Translations under genes and position numbers: made by a program | Notes under the pieces: generated by a model | Database searches by the model: none | The model's input: the letters and a program-made list of their open reading frames with translations, nothing else | Told to the model about the DNA's origin: nothing | Source: Bradyrhizobium sp. S69 | Lineage (GTDB): Bacteria; Pseudomonadota; Alphaproteobacteria; Rhizobiales; Xanthobacteraceae | Direction of reading: 5' to 3' | Assembly: GCF_009766005.1 (NCBI RefSeq) | Contig: NZ_LMUK01000042.1 | Coordinates: 286,469 to 350,468 of the forward strand | Length of the DNA stretch: 64,000 nucleotides | Shown: positions 7,771 to 16,936 of the stretch, in pieces | Position numbering within the stretch: position 1 is the first letter of the stretch | Layout: every line of letters starts with the position of its first letter

Positions 7771-7887
7771 GTAGGATGGGTTGAGCTCTTCGCGAAACCC
7801 ATCACCTTCGCCATGCAACTGATGGGGTTCGCGGAGTTTATCATCGGGCCGGCCGCAGGCCGGACCCGTTGGCTCCACCCATCCTAC
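7771..7887. repeat. Palindromic intergenic element, family C
   Basis: The element opens with GTAGGATGGGTTGAGC and closes with the inverted CCACCCATCCTAC, with further self-complementary GC-rich sequence inside (GGGCCGGCCGCAGGCCGG). It sits directly downstream of the hydrolase gene. Confidence 0.6.
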
Positions 7888-7894
7888 GTGCTGT

Positions 7895-8017
7895 GAAGCT
7901 ATCTCGGACGTCATCCTGAGGAGCGGCGTCTTCGCCGCGTCTCGAAGGATGGTGTTCAGCATCGTGCGTGCGGCCATCCTTCGAGGCTCGCAAGAGCTCG
8001 CACCTCAGGATGACGTC
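7895..8017. repeat. Palindromic intergenic element, family A (copy 1)
   Basis: It begins GAAGCTATCTCGGACGTCAT and ends CCTCAGGATGACGTC, inverted. The middle contains CTCGAAGGATGG and its complement CCATCCTTCGAG. The same architecture recurs near 14.2 and 54.6 kb. This copy ends 10 bp from the stop codon of the convergent DUF1254 gene and could act as a bidirectional terminator. Confidence 0.75.
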
Positions 8018-8026
8018 GAAATCTGT

Positions 8027-8617
8027 TCAGCGCTTCGCGGCGGGGCCTTGTTTCGCCGGTGTCGTCGGCGCGTCGCTCTGCACCTTGCAGCTCGCGGCGG
8101 CAAGTGCTGCCTGCGCCTGCGGCATCAGGCCGGGCTCCGCCGCCAGCGCCTTCAACACGATCAGGCCGGTGGAGGCCGGCGAGTCGATGATCAGCCGGTC
8201 GGCCGCGGTGACGTCTTCGTCTTCCGGCAGATCGGCATGCTGGTCCTCGGTCATCAGATCGAGCTCGATCACTTTCTTGCCCGCCGACCGGTCATTGATC
8301 GCGTAATAGGCGACGTCGCTGCGGGTGTAGAACGACACCGAGGTGTAGGACTGGGTAACGGGGACCGCGAGCTTGATCGGGCCTCCCGACAAATCGTAGC
8401 GGCAAATCGCGGTCGCGAACGCCGGGTCCATGAACGGCATCAGCGTATTGCCGGGTTCGGCGAGCGGCAGCGCCGTCACCGCATTGAGCTTGGTGATCGG
8501 CGTCAGCCGCGAATAGGCGTCCTGGCTCGCAATGCGCGGCAACGCCAGCACGCTGACGAGATGCACGACGCCGCCCAGCAGCACGCCCGCGATGATCGTG
8601 AACAGCAGGCGGATCAT
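8027..8617 (-). CDS. DUF1254-type small exported protein
   Basis: 196 aa with an N-terminal TM or uncleaved signal (MIRLLFTIIAGVLLGGVVHL) and a periplasmic body that matches the DUF1254 type (RSDVAYYAINDR, then KKVIELDLMTEDQ). I choose the ATG that overlaps the upstream stop as ATGA, rather than the GTG six bases earlier. It is the third gene of the PBP1A-DUF1214-DUF1254 set. In many proteins DUF1254 and DUF1214 are fused in one chain of about 450 aa; here they are separate and in the reverse order. Function unknown, presumably envelope-related. Confidence 0.75.
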   Translation of the reverse strand: MIRLLFTIIAGVLLGGVVHLVSVLALPRIASQDAYSRLTPITKLNAVTALPLAEPGNTLMPFMDPAFATAICRYDLSGGPIKLAVPVTQSYTSVSFYTRSDVAYYAINDRSAGKKVIELDLMTEDQHADLPEDEDVTAADRLIIDSPASTGLIVLKALAAEPGLMPQAQAALAAASCKVQSDAPTTPAKQGPAAKR

Positions 8618-9192
8618 GGGCACCCCGCGGTCGCAATCGTGGGCATCGGCGCATCGCGCGGCGTGCGCGTCGCCACGCCGACCGGCGTGTCGTACAGCCG
8701 CAGCATCAGCGCGTAACGCTCGATGCCGCCGGTCGGCAGCCAGTTGCCCGCCCGTGAGCGCGAGGCGATCCGAACCTCGAACGCGCCGTCGGCGCCGCGG
8801 ATGATCTCCTCGCTGGTGAAGCCGTAGCGTTGCAGCGCGTTCGCGACCAGATGTCCCTTGAGGTCGTAGAGCGTCAGGGTCCAGAACCGCGCGGCCGGCG
8901 TCACGCCGCTGACGATCACGTCGCAGCGGCCGTCGAGCGGCTTCTTGCGGTCATCGGTGTTGGCGAGGAACGACACGCCGTCGCCCTGGCCGATCGGCAG
9001 ATCGCCGCTGCGGGCGATCGAGGCGCGCGAATAGGGATCGACATCGGCGGTGCCGGTCTTGGGGCGGGCGGTCCAGGCGCCGATCTTGAGCGTGCCGAAA
9101 TTGGTGCCGCGGGTCGCCGTCATCCATGTCGCGCTGAGGCCGACGGCGGAGGCCAGAACGAGCGCCAGCAAGGTGGTGAAGATCAGCCGCAC
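8614..9192 (-). CDS. DUF1214 domain-containing exported protein
   Basis: 192 aa with a signal-like N-terminus (MRLIFTTLLALVLASAVGLS) and a body containing the DUF1214 hallmarks: PYSRASIARSG, then FWTLTLYDLKGHLVAN and GNWLPTG. GTG start two bases after the PBP1A stop, and its own stop overlaps the next gene as ATGA, so the three genes are one operon. Its role is not known. Co-transcription with a cell wall synthase suggests a periplasmic accessory function, which is inference from context only. Confidence 0.78.
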   Translation of the reverse strand: MRLIFTTLLALVLASAVGLSATWMTATRGTNFGTLKIGAWTARPKTGTADVDPYSRASIARSGDLPIGQGDGVSFLANTDDRKKPLDGRCDVIVSGVTPAARFWTLTLYDLKGHLVANALQRYGFTSEEIIRGADGAFEVRIASRSRAGNWLPTGGIERYALMLRLYDTPVGVATRTPRDAPMPTIATAGCP

Positions 9193-9194
9193 GG

Positions 9195-11540
9195 TCAGTT
9201 CTTGCGCGCGGCTGACGTCGCGGCGACTGACGTCGCGGGATTACCGGGCGTCGCCGCCGCGAAGCTTTCCGGCAGGGCGAGGGACGTCGATGACATCGGC
9301 TTGGCGGGTTTCGCCGGATCGCTCGGCGGGGCACTTCCCGTGGTATTTCCCGTCGTACTTCCAGTCGTCTTGGCGACGTCGTCGAGCATCTTCTCCACCT
9401 GCACCAGGATGTCCGCGCCACGCTTGGTGAGGACCGGCGGCGGCCCGGGCTTGATGTCGATCACCTTTGGCGCGGCGCCATTGGCTGCGACCGTTGCCGC
9501 ACCGGCGGGCGGGGTCGGCAGCTTGGTGCCCATCCCGACGCCCACCAGTTCCTTGATCTCGATGCCCTGATGCGCCGCGACCATGATGTCGTGCCAGGTC
9601 TGCGCCGGCAGCGCGCCGCCGGTCATGCGGTTGGTCGGCGAATAATCGTCGTTGCCGTACCAGACCGCGCAGGTGAAGTTGCCGGTATAGCCGACGAACC
9701 AGGCGTCGCGATAGGCGTTGGTGGTGCCGGTCTTGCCGGCGGTCGGAATGCCGTCGAGCGCGGCGCGGCGCGCGGTGCCTTCGCTGACGACGTGGCTCAT
9801 CATGCCCGCCATGTCGGCGGCGACCGAGGCCGGGATCGCCTGCCGTGGCTTCGGACCGTCGCGGTCGAAGCGCCAGACCAGATCGCCGGCGCCGGTGCGG
9901 ACTTCCAGCACCGAATGCGGCGTCACGGCTCGGCCCCGGTTGGGGAACGTCACATAGGCCACGGCATGTTCGATCACCGTGACTTCGTCGGCGCCGATCG
10001 GCAGTGACGGCGTATCCGGCAGCGGCGCCGTGAGGCCGAAGCGGCGCGCGATCTCGACGATCTTGGCGCGGCCGACCTTGGCCGGATTCTTTGACTTGGG
10101 ATCTAGTTTCTGGCCGATCGCGATCGACAACTTCACTGGAACGACGTTGATCGAATGGGTGATTGCTTCGGTCAGCGTCACCGCGCCGGAGTAGGAATGG
10201 CCGTAATTTTGCGGGCACCAATTGCCGATGCAGACCGGGCCGTCGACCACGACCGATTTTGGCGTGAAGCCGTTGAGCAGTGCTGTGGTGTAGACATAGG
10301 GCTTGAACGATGAGCCGGGCTGGCGATAGGCATCGACGGCGCGGTTGAACTGGCTGGAGCCGTAGTCGCGTCCGCCGACCATCGCGCGAACGCCGCCGTC
10401 GAGATCGGAGACCACGGTCGCGGCCTGCGTCGCGTGATAATCGCGCCCGAACTGACGCAACTGGTTTTCGATGGCATCTTCGGCGGCATGCTGCACGTTC
10501 ATGTCGATCGAGGTGCGCACCACGAAGACGCGCTCATTGTAGGATTTCGGAAAAGTATCGACCAGCTTGCGCATCTCGTCGAACGCATAGTCGAGATAGT
10601 AGTTCGGTGAATTCTCGTCGCGGCGATCGACCGCGGTGGCCGGATTGCGCCGCGCGCCGAACACCTGGCCTTCGGTCATGAAGCCTGCATCGACCAGATT
10701 GTCCAGCACCTGGTTGGCACGGGCGCGGGCGGCGGGCAGGTTGATGTGCGGGGCGTATTTGGTCGGCGCCTTGAACAACCCGGCCAGCATCGCGGCTTCC
10801 GCCAGAGTGACGTCGCGCGCCGACTTGTTGAAGTAGAAATGCGCCGCGCCGTCGACGCCGAAGGTGCCGCCGCCCATATAGGCGCGGTCGAGATAGAGCT
10901 TCAAAATCTCGTTCTTGGTGAGCCGGGTCTCCAGCCAGATCGCGAGGAACGCCTCGTTGACCTTGCGCTCGATGGTGCGCTCGTTGCTGAGAAACAGGTT
11001 CTTGGCCAATTGCTGCGTGATCGACGAGCCGCCCTGGCGCACGCCGCCGGCCTGCGCGTTGGTGACCAGCGCGCGCGCCAATCCGGGGAAGTCGATGCCG
11101 AAATGCTCGTAGAAGCGGCGGTCTTCGGTCGCCAGCGTCGCCTTGATCAGGGCGTCCGGGAAATCCTCCAGCGGAATCGAATCGTTGTGCTTGATGCCGC
11201 GGCTGCCGATCGGGGCGCCGTAACGGTCGAGGAACGTCACCGCGAGATCGGATTTTTTCAGCCAGTCTTCGTCGGCGGTTTCGCGAAACGCCGGCACCGC
11301 CAGCGCCAGCATCAGGATCAGTCCGCCGAGCCCGATGGTGGCCGCCTCCGACAGCGGCTCGATGAATACCCAGCGCTTCCAGCGGCCGACATAAAAGCGG
11401 TCCATGAACGTCGAGTACCGCTCATAGAGCTCGCGCGCGCCCTTGCCCGACGAGAACAGGGTCGAGTCGATGCGCGCGTCCAGATCCAGAAAGAAATGCT
11501 GGATCCTTTGCTTCCATCTCGGTGGCAAGATCTGAGGCAC
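9195..11540 (-). CDS. mrcA: Class A penicillin-binding protein 1A (transglycosylase/transpeptidase)
   Basis: 781-aa bifunctional peptidoglycan synthase. A cytoplasmic N-terminus of about 65 residues precedes the TM anchor (66-85). The GT51 domain holds the catalytic EDRRFYEHFG (Glu139) and GGSSITQQLAKN. The transpeptidase domain has S410-S-F-K413, S463-I-N465 and K603-T-G-T606. The Ala/Pro/Thr-rich C-terminus is probably disordered, with repeated short GST/GNT units. Start GTG. It polymerises and cross-links glycan strands in the periplasm and leads an operon with two DUF proteins. Confidence 0.95.
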   Translation of the reverse strand: MPQILPPRWKQRIQHFFLDLDARIDSTLFSSGKGARELYERYSTFMDRFYVGRWKRWVFIEPLSEAATIGLGGLILMLALAVPAFRETADEDWLKKSDLAVTFLDRYGAPIGSRGIKHNDSIPLEDFPDALIKATLATEDRRFYEHFGIDFPGLARALVTNAQAGGVRQGGSSITQQLAKNLFLSNERTIERKVNEAFLAIWLETRLTKNEILKLYLDRAYMGGGTFGVDGAAHFYFNKSARDVTLAEAAMLAGLFKAPTKYAPHINLPAARARANQVLDNLVDAGFMTEGQVFGARRNPATAVDRRDENSPNYYLDYAFDEMRKLVDTFPKSYNERVFVVRTSIDMNVQHAAEDAIENQLRQFGRDYHATQAATVVSDLDGGVRAMVGGRDYGSSQFNRAVDAYRQPGSSFKPYVYTTALLNGFTPKSVVVDGPVCIGNWCPQNYGHSYSGAVTLTEAITHSINVVPVKLSIAIGQKLDPKSKNPAKVGRAKIVEIARRFGLTAPLPDTPSLPIGADEVTVIEHAVAYVTFPNRGRAVTPHSVLEVRTGAGDLVWRFDRDGPKPRQAIPASVAADMAGMMSHVVSEGTARRAALDGIPTAGKTGTTNAYRDAWFVGYTGNFTCAVWYGNDDYSPTNRMTGGALPAQTWHDIMVAAHQGIEIKELVGVGMGTKLPTPPAGAATVAANGAAPKVIDIKPGPPPVLTKRGADILVQVEKMLDDVAKTTGSTTGNTTGSAPPSDPAKPAKPMSSTSLALPESFAAATPGNPATSVAATSAARKN

Positions 11541-11836
11541 CGGGGCCCTTGGTCAGTTCGAAGCCGCTCGCGTACCCGGCAGGGCACCGTCGAGACGTCT
11601 TGCGGGAATGTTACGGCAAACCCAAGGCGCATTTACAAGGCGCAGTTGCGACATCGGGAGCCCTCGTGGTTTTGTAGCCGAGCGGGGGCGATAAACCAAT
11701 GGTGTGGCTGCGATATCCATCGGCAAAGCTAATTTGATCCCCGGCTGTTGCGGGCCGTCCGCCAACCCCACTTGCTCCCTAGCCACTGCACCTCCTAGAA
11801 GGGCTCCAAGCCGTTACTCCCCGGAACTTTGACAGC
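11541..11836. other. Divergent intergenic region between PBP1A and the YcgN-like gene
   Basis: About 300 bp with no convincing gene in any frame. It should hold the leftward promoter of the PBP1A operon and a rightward promoter for the cysteine-cluster protein. I see no recognisable operator or repeat. Confidence 0.5.
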
Positions 11837-12367
11837 ATGACCGCCGCGTCCAAGCCGCCCTCGGGCCAAGAGGGATTCTTCTGGAAAACCAAGACGTTGG
11901 AAGAGATGTCCAGCGCCGAATGGGAAAGCCTGTGCGACGGCTGCGCGCGCTGCTGCCTGGAGAAACTGGAAGACGAGGATACCGGCAAGATCTATTTCAC
12001 CCACGTTTCCTGCAAATTGCTCGATGCCGGCACCTGCGGCTGCAAGGACTACCCAAACCGCTCGGACCAGGTTCCGGACTGTGTCCGGCTGACCCCGGAA
12101 AACGTCCGCACCCTGAACTGGCTGCCGCCGAGCTGCGGCTACAAACTGGTGGCGGAGGGGCGCGACCTCTATTGGTGGCATCCGCTGGTGTCAGGCGATC
12201 CCGATACCGTGCATGAAGCCGGGGTTTCGGTGCGCGGGCGGGTGCAGGGCACTGAAAACGAGATCGCCGACGCTGACCTCGAGGATCATATCGTGCAATG
12301 GCCGGCGCTGTTGCCGAAGCGGGCGCGACTCAAGAAGCGGCCAACACCCCTCAAAAAACCCGACTGA
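11837..12367 (+). CDS. YcgN-family cysteine cluster protein
   Basis: 176-aa soluble protein of the YcgN/UPF0260 (zinc/iron-chelating YkgJ-like) family. Eight cysteines fall in the typical spacing: C33, C36, C39, C40, C59, C67, C69 and C82 (CDGCARCC; CGCKDY). The tryptophan- and tyrosine-rich DLYWWHPLVSG is also characteristic. It probably binds a metal or an iron-sulphur cluster; no reaction is established for the family. The C-terminus is strongly basic (KRARLKKRPTPLKK). Confidence 0.88.
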   Translation: MTAASKPPSGQEGFFWKTKTLEEMSSAEWESLCDGCARCCLEKLEDEDTGKIYFTHVSCKLLDAGTCGCKDYPNRSDQVPDCVRLTPENVRTLNWLPPSCGYKLVAEGRDLYWWHPLVSGDPDTVHEAGVSVRGRVQGTENEIADADLEDHIVQWPALLPKRARLKKRPTPLKKPD

Positions 12368-12513
12368 TTCGATCACGCGATTGCGATTGTGTTGGGCGGG
12401 ACGCACCCATGCGCCTGACCCGCTGCCCCGAGAGCAATTTGTCGCCTAAATAACGTTCGGTAGAACGATTCCCCCGCGCTTTTCCGCGCCACGCAGCAAA
12501 TTATTCGCTTCAG

Positions 12514-14094
12514 ATGAACAAATTCGAACGGCAGAGCAGCCAAGCTGCCGACCACCAGTTATTGTCCGACGAACTCGCCAGCGAGCTCTCCCACATCACG
12601 ACCGAGGTCCTCGATCTCAGTGACGCGCCGCCGCTTGCCCCGCGCGCGCCGCTGACCCAGAGCGAGGTCCGCACCATCCTGATGAGCCTGATGCTGACGA
12701 TGTTCCTGGCCGCCCTGGACCAGACCATCGTCGCGACCGCGCTGCCCACCATCGGGCGCCAGTTCCACGACGTCTCCAGCCTGTCCTGGGTGATCACGGC
12801 CTATCTGCTGGCATCGACCGCGGTCGCCCCGGTATTCGGTACGCTGAGCGATATTTACGGCCGCCGCGCCATGATCATCGCCGCGTTGAGCCTGTTCATC
12901 GCGGGATCGGTGCTGTGCGGGATCGCGCCGAACATGCCGGTCCTGATCCTGGCGCGCGGCCTGCAAGGCCTCGGCGGCGGCGGCATCATGCCGATCGTGC
13001 AAACCGTGATTTCCGACGTCGTGACGCCGCGCGAGCGCGGCCAGTACCAGGCCTATTTCAGCGGCGTGTGGACCGCAGCCGGCATCGGCGGGCCGGTGCT
13101 CGGCGGAGTGTTTGCCGAACATCTGCATTGGTCGATGGTGTTCTGGATCAACGTGCCGCTCGGATTGGGCGCGCTGGCGATGCTGCTGCCGAAGATGGGC
13201 AAGATCCCGGTGTTCCACCGCATGCGCAAGGTCGACTGGGTCGGCGGCGTGTTGCTGATGGCGTCCGCGGTGGTGTTCATGCTGGTGCTGACCTGGGGCG
13301 GCAGCCGCTTCCTCTGGCTGTCGCCGACCATCATGGCGATGCTGGGATCGTCGATCGCGCTGGCGTTCGCGTTTGTCTGGCACGCCCGAAATGCCGATGA
13401 GCCGTTCCTGCCGCTGTCGCTATTGCGTGGAACCGTGGCGCCCTATGCGATGACCGCGGGCGGTTGCGCGATGGGCGCGATGATCGGGCTGACCGTGCAT
13501 CTGCCGCTGTATTACGAGGTGGTCTACCACCTCAGTGCCAGCGAGGCGGGACTTGCGCTGATTCCGCTGGCGGCGATATCGACCGGGGGTGCTGCGATCG
13601 CGGGCCAGACCATGGCGCGCGCGACCCACTACAAGCGGGTGGCGATCATCGGATTGACCGGCGCGGCGCTGGTTGGAAGTATCTTCACCTTCGTGACCCT
13701 GCCGCTGTGGGCGCTGCTGGTGTTGCTGGCGCTGTTTGCGCTCGGGCTCGGGACCACCTTTCCGATCAGCGTGGTCGCGCTGCAGAATTCGGTGGTGCGT
13801 TCGCAGGTCGGCACCATCACCGGCGCGATGAATTTCTTCCGGGCGCTGATGGCGTCGTTTACCGTGGCGGCGTTCAGCGGCATCCTGTTGATGGCGCTCG
13901 GCGCCGATATTTCGCTGGGCAGCGAGCATCACGGCGCGATGGGTTCGATTTCGGCCGCCGACATGATCGTCGCGTTCCGCTACGTGTTCGCCGCCGCCTC
14001 GGTGCTTTTGATCATCGGCGCGCTGAGCATGGTGCTGATGGAAGAACGGCCGCTGGCCGGCCCGGCCAAGAAGGCCGTGCCGATCACGGAATAG
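12514..14094 (+). CDS. MFS drug-efflux transporter, DHA2 (14-TM, EmrB/QacA) family
   Basis: 526 aa. After a 45-residue cytoplasmic N-terminus come about 14 hydrophobic helices. Signatures: LDQTIVATALPTI (helix 1, motif D1 type), GTLSDIYGRRAMI (motif A) and GRGQYQAYFSGVWTAAGIGG-like motif C region. Members export lipophilic drugs by proton antiport; the natural substrate here is unknown. No partner membrane-fusion (EmrA-like) gene is adjacent, so it probably works alone in the inner membrane. No clear Shine-Dalgarno is seen at the ATG. Confidence 0.92.
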   Translation: MNKFERQSSQAADHQLLSDELASELSHITTEVLDLSDAPPLAPRAPLTQSEVRTILMSLMLTMFLAALDQTIVATALPTIGRQFHDVSSLSWVITAYLLASTAVAPVFGTLSDIYGRRAMIIAALSLFIAGSVLCGIAPNMPVLILARGLQGLGGGGIMPIVQTVISDVVTPRERGQYQAYFSGVWTAAGIGGPVLGGVFAEHLHWSMVFWINVPLGLGALAMLLPKMGKIPVFHRMRKVDWVGGVLLMASAVVFMLVLTWGGSRFLWLSPTIMAMLGSSIALAFAFVWHARNADEPFLPLSLLRGTVAPYAMTAGGCAMGAMIGLTVHLPLYYEVVYHLSASEAGLALIPLAAISTGGAAIAGQTMARATHYKRVAIIGLTGAALVGSIFTFVTLPLWALLVLLALFALGLGTTFPISVVALQNSVVRSQVGTITGAMNFFRALMASFTVAAFSGILLMALGADISLGSEHHGAMGSISAADMIVAFRYVFAAASVLLIIGALSMVLMEERPLAGPAKKAVPITE

Positions 14095-14130
14095 GGCGCC
14101 ACGGCCGTCTATCGCCTGCGCGCGGTTACG

Positions 14131-14208
14131 AACCTCATCCTGAGGAGCTTGCCACCGGGTCCGCGCAGCCGCGCGGCCCGATGATAAACTCCGACGCCGC
14201 TCCTCAGA
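14131..14208. repeat. Truncated copy of palindromic family A
   Basis: CCTCATCCTGAGGAGC at the left and GCCGCTCCTCAGAG at the right are the outer parts of family A with a different, shorter centre. It abuts a full copy to its right. Confidence 0.5.
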
Positions 14209-14213
14209 GCCTG

Positions 14214-14353
14214 TGAAGCTATCTCTGACGTCATCCTGAGGTGCGCGCCATCTTCGGCGCGCCTCGAAGGATGGTGTTCAGCGCCGTGCTTGCGGCCATC
14301 CTTCGAGACGCGGCGAAGACGCCGCTCCTCAGGATGACGTCCGAGACAGCTTC
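14214..14353. repeat. Palindromic intergenic element, family A (copy 2, complete)
   Basis: The most complete copy: GAAGCTATCTCTGACGTCAT at the left and GATGACGTCCGAGACAGCTTC-like sequence at the right, inverted, with CTCGAAGGATGG and CCATCCTTCGAG inside. It lies between the convergent MFS and ThDP-enzyme genes, 8 bp from the latter's stop, where it could terminate transcription from both sides. Confidence 0.78.
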
Positions 14354-14361
14354 ATAGCCTC

Positions 14362-15996
14362 TCAGGTCCCCGGCCGTGAAACCTCGGTTTCTTTCGAGGT
14401 GATGAACTCCAGCAGCACCGGGATGCCTTCTTGCGTCTTCTGGATGCCGCGCTTGATGGCGGGAATGATGTCTTCCGGCCTTGTCACCCGTTCGCCATAG
14501 CCGCCGAAGGCGCGCGCCATGGCGGCGTAGTCGCCGGAAATATCGGTCGAGCGGTATTTCTCGGTCGAGACCGGCATCACCTTCAGTTCGATCGCCATGC
14601 TGAAATTGTTCAGGAGAACGGACATGATCGGAATCCGTTCGCGCACCGCGGTCTCGAAATCCATCCCGGTGAAGCCGATCGCAGCATCGCCCCAGACGTT
14701 GATGCAGAGCTTGTCGGGCTTTGCCAGTTTGGCGCCCATCGCGAGGCCGAGGCCATAACCGAGCTGGGTGGTCTTGCCCCAGCCGATATAGGACAGCGGT
14801 TCGACCGCTTTCCAGAACGGCGAGAGCTGGTCGCGCGGGCTGCCGGCATCATGGGTGATGATGGTGTTCCTGATATCGACCGTGTGCTGCAAATCCCACA
14901 GCACGCGATAGGGGTTGAGCGGCGCGTCGTTGTGGGTCAGCTTCGGCATCCACTTGGCCAGCCACTCCTTATGTGACGCGGCGATCTCGGCTGCGACGGC
15001 GGTAGCGTCGCGATCCGACGTGACCGTCTTGCCGATCTCTTCGAGCAGCGCATCGAGCACCAGCGCGGCATCGCCGACCAGCCCGATCTTGACCTCGACA
15101 TCCTTGTTGAGATGCGCGGGATCGAGCGTCGAATGAATGATGGTCTTGCCTTTCGGCATCGCGATGCCGAACGAGGTTTCGGTAAACGAGCAGCCGACGC
15201 CGAAGATCACGTCGGCGTCGCCGAGGAATTTCGGCACAGCGCGCGGCACCGCGAGGCCGCCCGAGCCCAGCGAAAGCGGATGCGTCTCCGGAAATGACGA
15301 TTTGCCGCCGAGGCTCGTGGTCACCGGGATCGCGAGCCGTTCGGCCAGCCGCTTCAGTTGCGGCCAGGCCTGCGCATAGTGCACGCCCTGGCCGGCATAG
15401 ATCACCGGCCGCTTGGCGCCGGTCAACAGCGCCGCCGCCCGCTTCACATCGACGGGGTCGGCGCCGTAGCGGGTGCGCAGCACCGGCGTATAGTCCAGCG
15501 GTTCCGGCACCTCCTCGTTCCACATGTCGGAGGGGATTTCGACAATGACCGGGCCGCCGCGGCCGTTCTTGAGCTTGGTGAAGGCGCGGCGGAAGATATT
15601 GCAGACTTCAGCGGCGATATTGATCGGCTCGGCCGATTTGGCAAACGCCTTCATGGCCTGGCTGGAATTGAAATTCGGGTCGATATTGGCGATCCGCCGC
15701 GCGTAGCCCATCGGCAGGATCAACACCGGCACGGATTCGCCGTAACACTGCGCCACGCCGCCCATGGCGTTTTCAGCGCCGGGTCCATGCTGCATGCAGA
15801 AGGCGCCGATGCTGCGCCCGGACGTCACGCGCGAGATCGCGTCCGCCATGTGCACGCCGACCCGCTCCTGCCGGACCATCACCGGCCGGATGTCGGCGGC
15901 GGCGGCGTGCTCGATGATATGATTGACCGGATAGCCGCAAAGAATCTCGATGCCTTCGCGCTTCATGATTTCCGCGATCGCGGTGCCGAGCTTCAT
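14362..15996 (-). CDS. Thiamine diphosphate-requiring enzyme (acetolactate synthase-like)
   Basis: 544 aa with the three-domain ThDP fold. The activating glutamate is E44 (VRQERVG). The ThDP/Mg motif begins GDAAIGF at about 436 and ends at LLNN near 463. The middle domain is an FAD/nucleotide-type linker region (VIYAGQGVHYA). Overall it resembles IlvB/oxalyl-CoA decarboxylase relatives. The N-terminus IEILCGYPVNHI replaces the usual VFGxPG loop. GGAGGAA 5 nt before the ATG decides the start. The substrate is unknown; no ilvH-like small subunit is nearby, so acetolactate synthesis is unlikely. Confidence 0.85.
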   Translation of the reverse strand: MKLGTAIAEIMKREGIEILCGYPVNHIIEHAAAADIRPVMVRQERVGVHMADAISRVTSGRSIGAFCMQHGPGAENAMGGVAQCYGESVPVLILPMGYARRIANIDPNFNSSQAMKAFAKSAEPINIAAEVCNIFRRAFTKLKNGRGGPVIVEIPSDMWNEEVPEPLDYTPVLRTRYGADPVDVKRAAALLTGAKRPVIYAGQGVHYAQAWPQLKRLAERLAIPVTTSLGGKSSFPETHPLSLGSGGLAVPRAVPKFLGDADVIFGVGCSFTETSFGIAMPKGKTIIHSTLDPAHLNKDVEVKIGLVGDAALVLDALLEEIGKTVTSDRDATAVAAEIAASHKEWLAKWMPKLTHNDAPLNPYRVLWDLQHTVDIRNTIITHDAGSPRDQLSPFWKAVEPLSYIGWGKTTQLGYGLGLAMGAKLAKPDKLCINVWGDAAIGFTGMDFETAVRERIPIMSVLLNNFSMAIELKVMPVSTEKYRSTDISGDYAAMARAFGGYGERVTRPEDIIPAIKRGIQKTQEGIPVLLEFITSKETEVSRPGT

Positions 15997-16182
15997 GGCA
16001 GTTCCTCCCACATCGGCCGATGTTGGTCTCGGCCCAGATGCGACAGTTGGAACAGGAATCCGCCGATCGGTAAAGCGTGGGCGCGGCTCAGCTTTGAGGC
16101 TCTGCCATCCGGTTTTGCATCTCGGCCAGTCGTCATCGCGGCTGTGGCGAAGGTCGCGGTCTCGACAAACAGCTCGGGCAAA

Positions 16183-16362
16183 TTACCCGGCTTTCGCCGC
16201 GCGACTGCGCAGCGCGGTCATGAGGCCGACGAGTAGGCGGCTGACAAGCCGATCGGATACGGCCTGCGATTTTTGCGGCGGCGTTTCGACGCTGCGCCGT
16301 TCGGTTGCTTTGCTGAGGATCGCGATAAAGTTCTTTTTCGAGTCCGGCGCTCGCGCTGACAT
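16183..16362 (-). CDS. Small basic hypothetical protein (59 aa)
   Basis: A short Lys/Arg/Ser-rich frame (MSARAPDSKKNFIAILSKAT...) with a GTAGGAA ribosome-site-like stretch before the ATG. The C-terminal half could form an amphipathic helix. No family is recognised. The surrounding 724-bp space between the ThDP-enzyme start and the pilin gene has no stronger coding candidate, and I see nothing else in it. Confidence 0.38.
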   Translation of the reverse strand: MSARAPDSKKNFIAILSKATERRSVETPPQKSQAVSDRLVSRLLVGLMTALRSRAAKAG

Positions 16363-16719
16363 GCTGATTCCTACCCGCGGGGATTTTCGATTTCGCCGTC
16401 GAGCCAAGCCAAGGCAAAATCGAAAAGCAGCTTCTGCTCTCTTTATGACGGCCGATCCGGTCACCGGGTTCACGTCAAATGGCGTTAGATGTGGTACAGG
16501 CGTGCATATGGTCGCAAAAATCGACCTTTGCCTTAACCGTGCGTTCAGCCTCTTCATCAATGCGCCGGAAACCTATCCGACTTAAATTCCCTCCATCGCG
16601 TCGGCGTGGCAGATTTAGCCGCGTAGAATGATTGGCGCGGAAGAATTCGCTTAGAAGAAATTGCTGTGAACGAATTTAGGCGGGCGGGAGACTTGATCGA
16701 GCGTCAGCGGGAGTTTTCA

Positions 16720-16884
16720 ATGCCTGAGGTCTTTTCAAGATTCCTGAGCGATCAATCCGGCGCCACCGCGATTGAATATGCCCTGATCGCGTGCGGTATC
16801 GCGGTGGCGATCGTTACCGCCGTTCAAAGCATCGGCCCCACGCTCAACACCAAATTTTCGTCGGTCAGCACGTCCCTGAGATAA
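16720..16884 (+). CDS. Flp/Fap-type pilin, orphan
   Basis: 54-aa prepilin. After a short polar leader comes the type IVb processing motif: cleavage after Gly in QSG/ATAIEY with the mature Glu at position 5, then a hydrophobic helix (ALIACGIAVAIVTAVQSIG). GGGAG 7 nt before this ATG supports the start. Flp pilins form Tad pili, built by CpaB-F/TadA-C proteins, but none of those genes is in the window, so assembly must depend on a locus elsewhere or the pilin is non-functional. Confidence 0.86.
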   Translation: MPEVFSRFLSDQSGATAIEYALIACGIAVAIVTAVQSIGPTLNTKFSSVSTSLR

Positions 16885-16936
16885 ACGCGGGCCTGGCTGG
16901 CACCACGCTATCTGCGTTTGCCGTCAATCGCTCCAG

